From Opitutia bacterium (GTDB lineage Bacteria; Verrucomicrobiota; Verrucomicrobiia; Opitutales; Opitutaceae): a stretch of DNA of 64,000 nt. The position numbers and the translations under genes were made by a program. The stretch is taken from the NCBI GenBank assembly GCA_016187945.1, contig JACPIT010000002.1, positions 310,001 to 374,000 of the forward strand, given 5' to 3'. The notes beneath the pieces are model-generated. The model did no database searches, was not told the DNA's origin, and saw only the letters and a list, made by a program, of their open reading frames with translations. Positions 63,964 to 64,000 of the stretch are shown piece by piece; positions within the stretch are counted from its first letter, which is position 1, and every line of letters starts with the position of its first letter.

Positions 63964-64000
63964 GCCGAAGATCCACGGATGCTGCTTCGCAGTGTCGACT

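Overview
The window reads as a chromosomal segment of a GC-rich member of the Verrucomicrobia, most likely an Opitutaceae relative. Three things point there: a 51-residue lysine/arginine-rich protein of the kind known only from Verrucomicrobia and Chlamydiae (53195-53350), a double-length UvrA like that of Chlamydiae (39768-45965), and a complete FtsZ-type division cluster combined with plant-polysaccharide enzymes (GH28, GH13). No rRNA, CRISPR array, phage or recognisable transposase was found. One tRNA gene (Arg, CCG) is present.

Layout. 1-12.5 kb is a division and cell wall cluster: mraY, an L,D-transpeptidase, a LysM lipoprotein, ftsW, murG, murB, ddl, ftsQ, ftsA, ftsZ, then a small hydrolase and obgE. 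murC and murD are not in their usual places. 13.5-16.7 kb holds a MshEN-like protein, a PilB/GspE ATPase and a LysE exporter. 16.7-19.1 kb is an AT-richer insert with an AP2-domain gene and a HicBA toxin-antitoxin pair beside mnmA, with a 44-bp piece of the mnmA 3' end duplicated on the far side of hicBA. 19.4-22.8 kb holds a phosphodiesterase and a GH13 enzyme. 22.9-26.3 kb is the glycolytic set gapA-pgk-tpiA. 26.5-32.5 kb holds hypothetical genes, a prenyl diphosphate synthase, FmdB, murJ, a small GNAT protein and rpmB. 32.6-39.5 kb holds a MidA-like methyltransferase, a C-terminal processing protease and a tightly overlapping tsaD - (alpha/alpha)6 glycosidase - GH28 operon. 39.8-46 kb is the giant uvrA. 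46.1-52.3 kb holds a GT4 transferase, a holin-like membrane protein, lpdA, and an operon of two CheY-like receivers, a small protein and a second PilB/GspE ATPase. 52.4-64 kb holds tRNA-Arg, dedA, the small basic protein, cutA, rpoZ, smpB, thrB, plsY, lysC, thrC, a CocE-type hydrolase, a methyltransferase and a cardiolipin synthase-like protein.

The most striking feature runs across the whole window: gaps between genes are packed with short dispersed repeats of two classes. One class is 7-nt (sometimes 9-nt) tandem units. The other is imperfect or perfect palindromes of about 55-85 bp, in at least eight sequence families. These same elements also lie inside protein genes without breaking the reading frame: about ten places in uvrA, two in mnmA, and the N-terminus of the GH28 gene. 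Because 7 nt x 3 = 7 codons, the heptamer arrays encode seven-residue peptide repeats. This resembles in principle the protein-invading palindromic elements of Rickettsia, but the sequences are unrelated as far as I can judge, and no mobilising enzyme is visible here.
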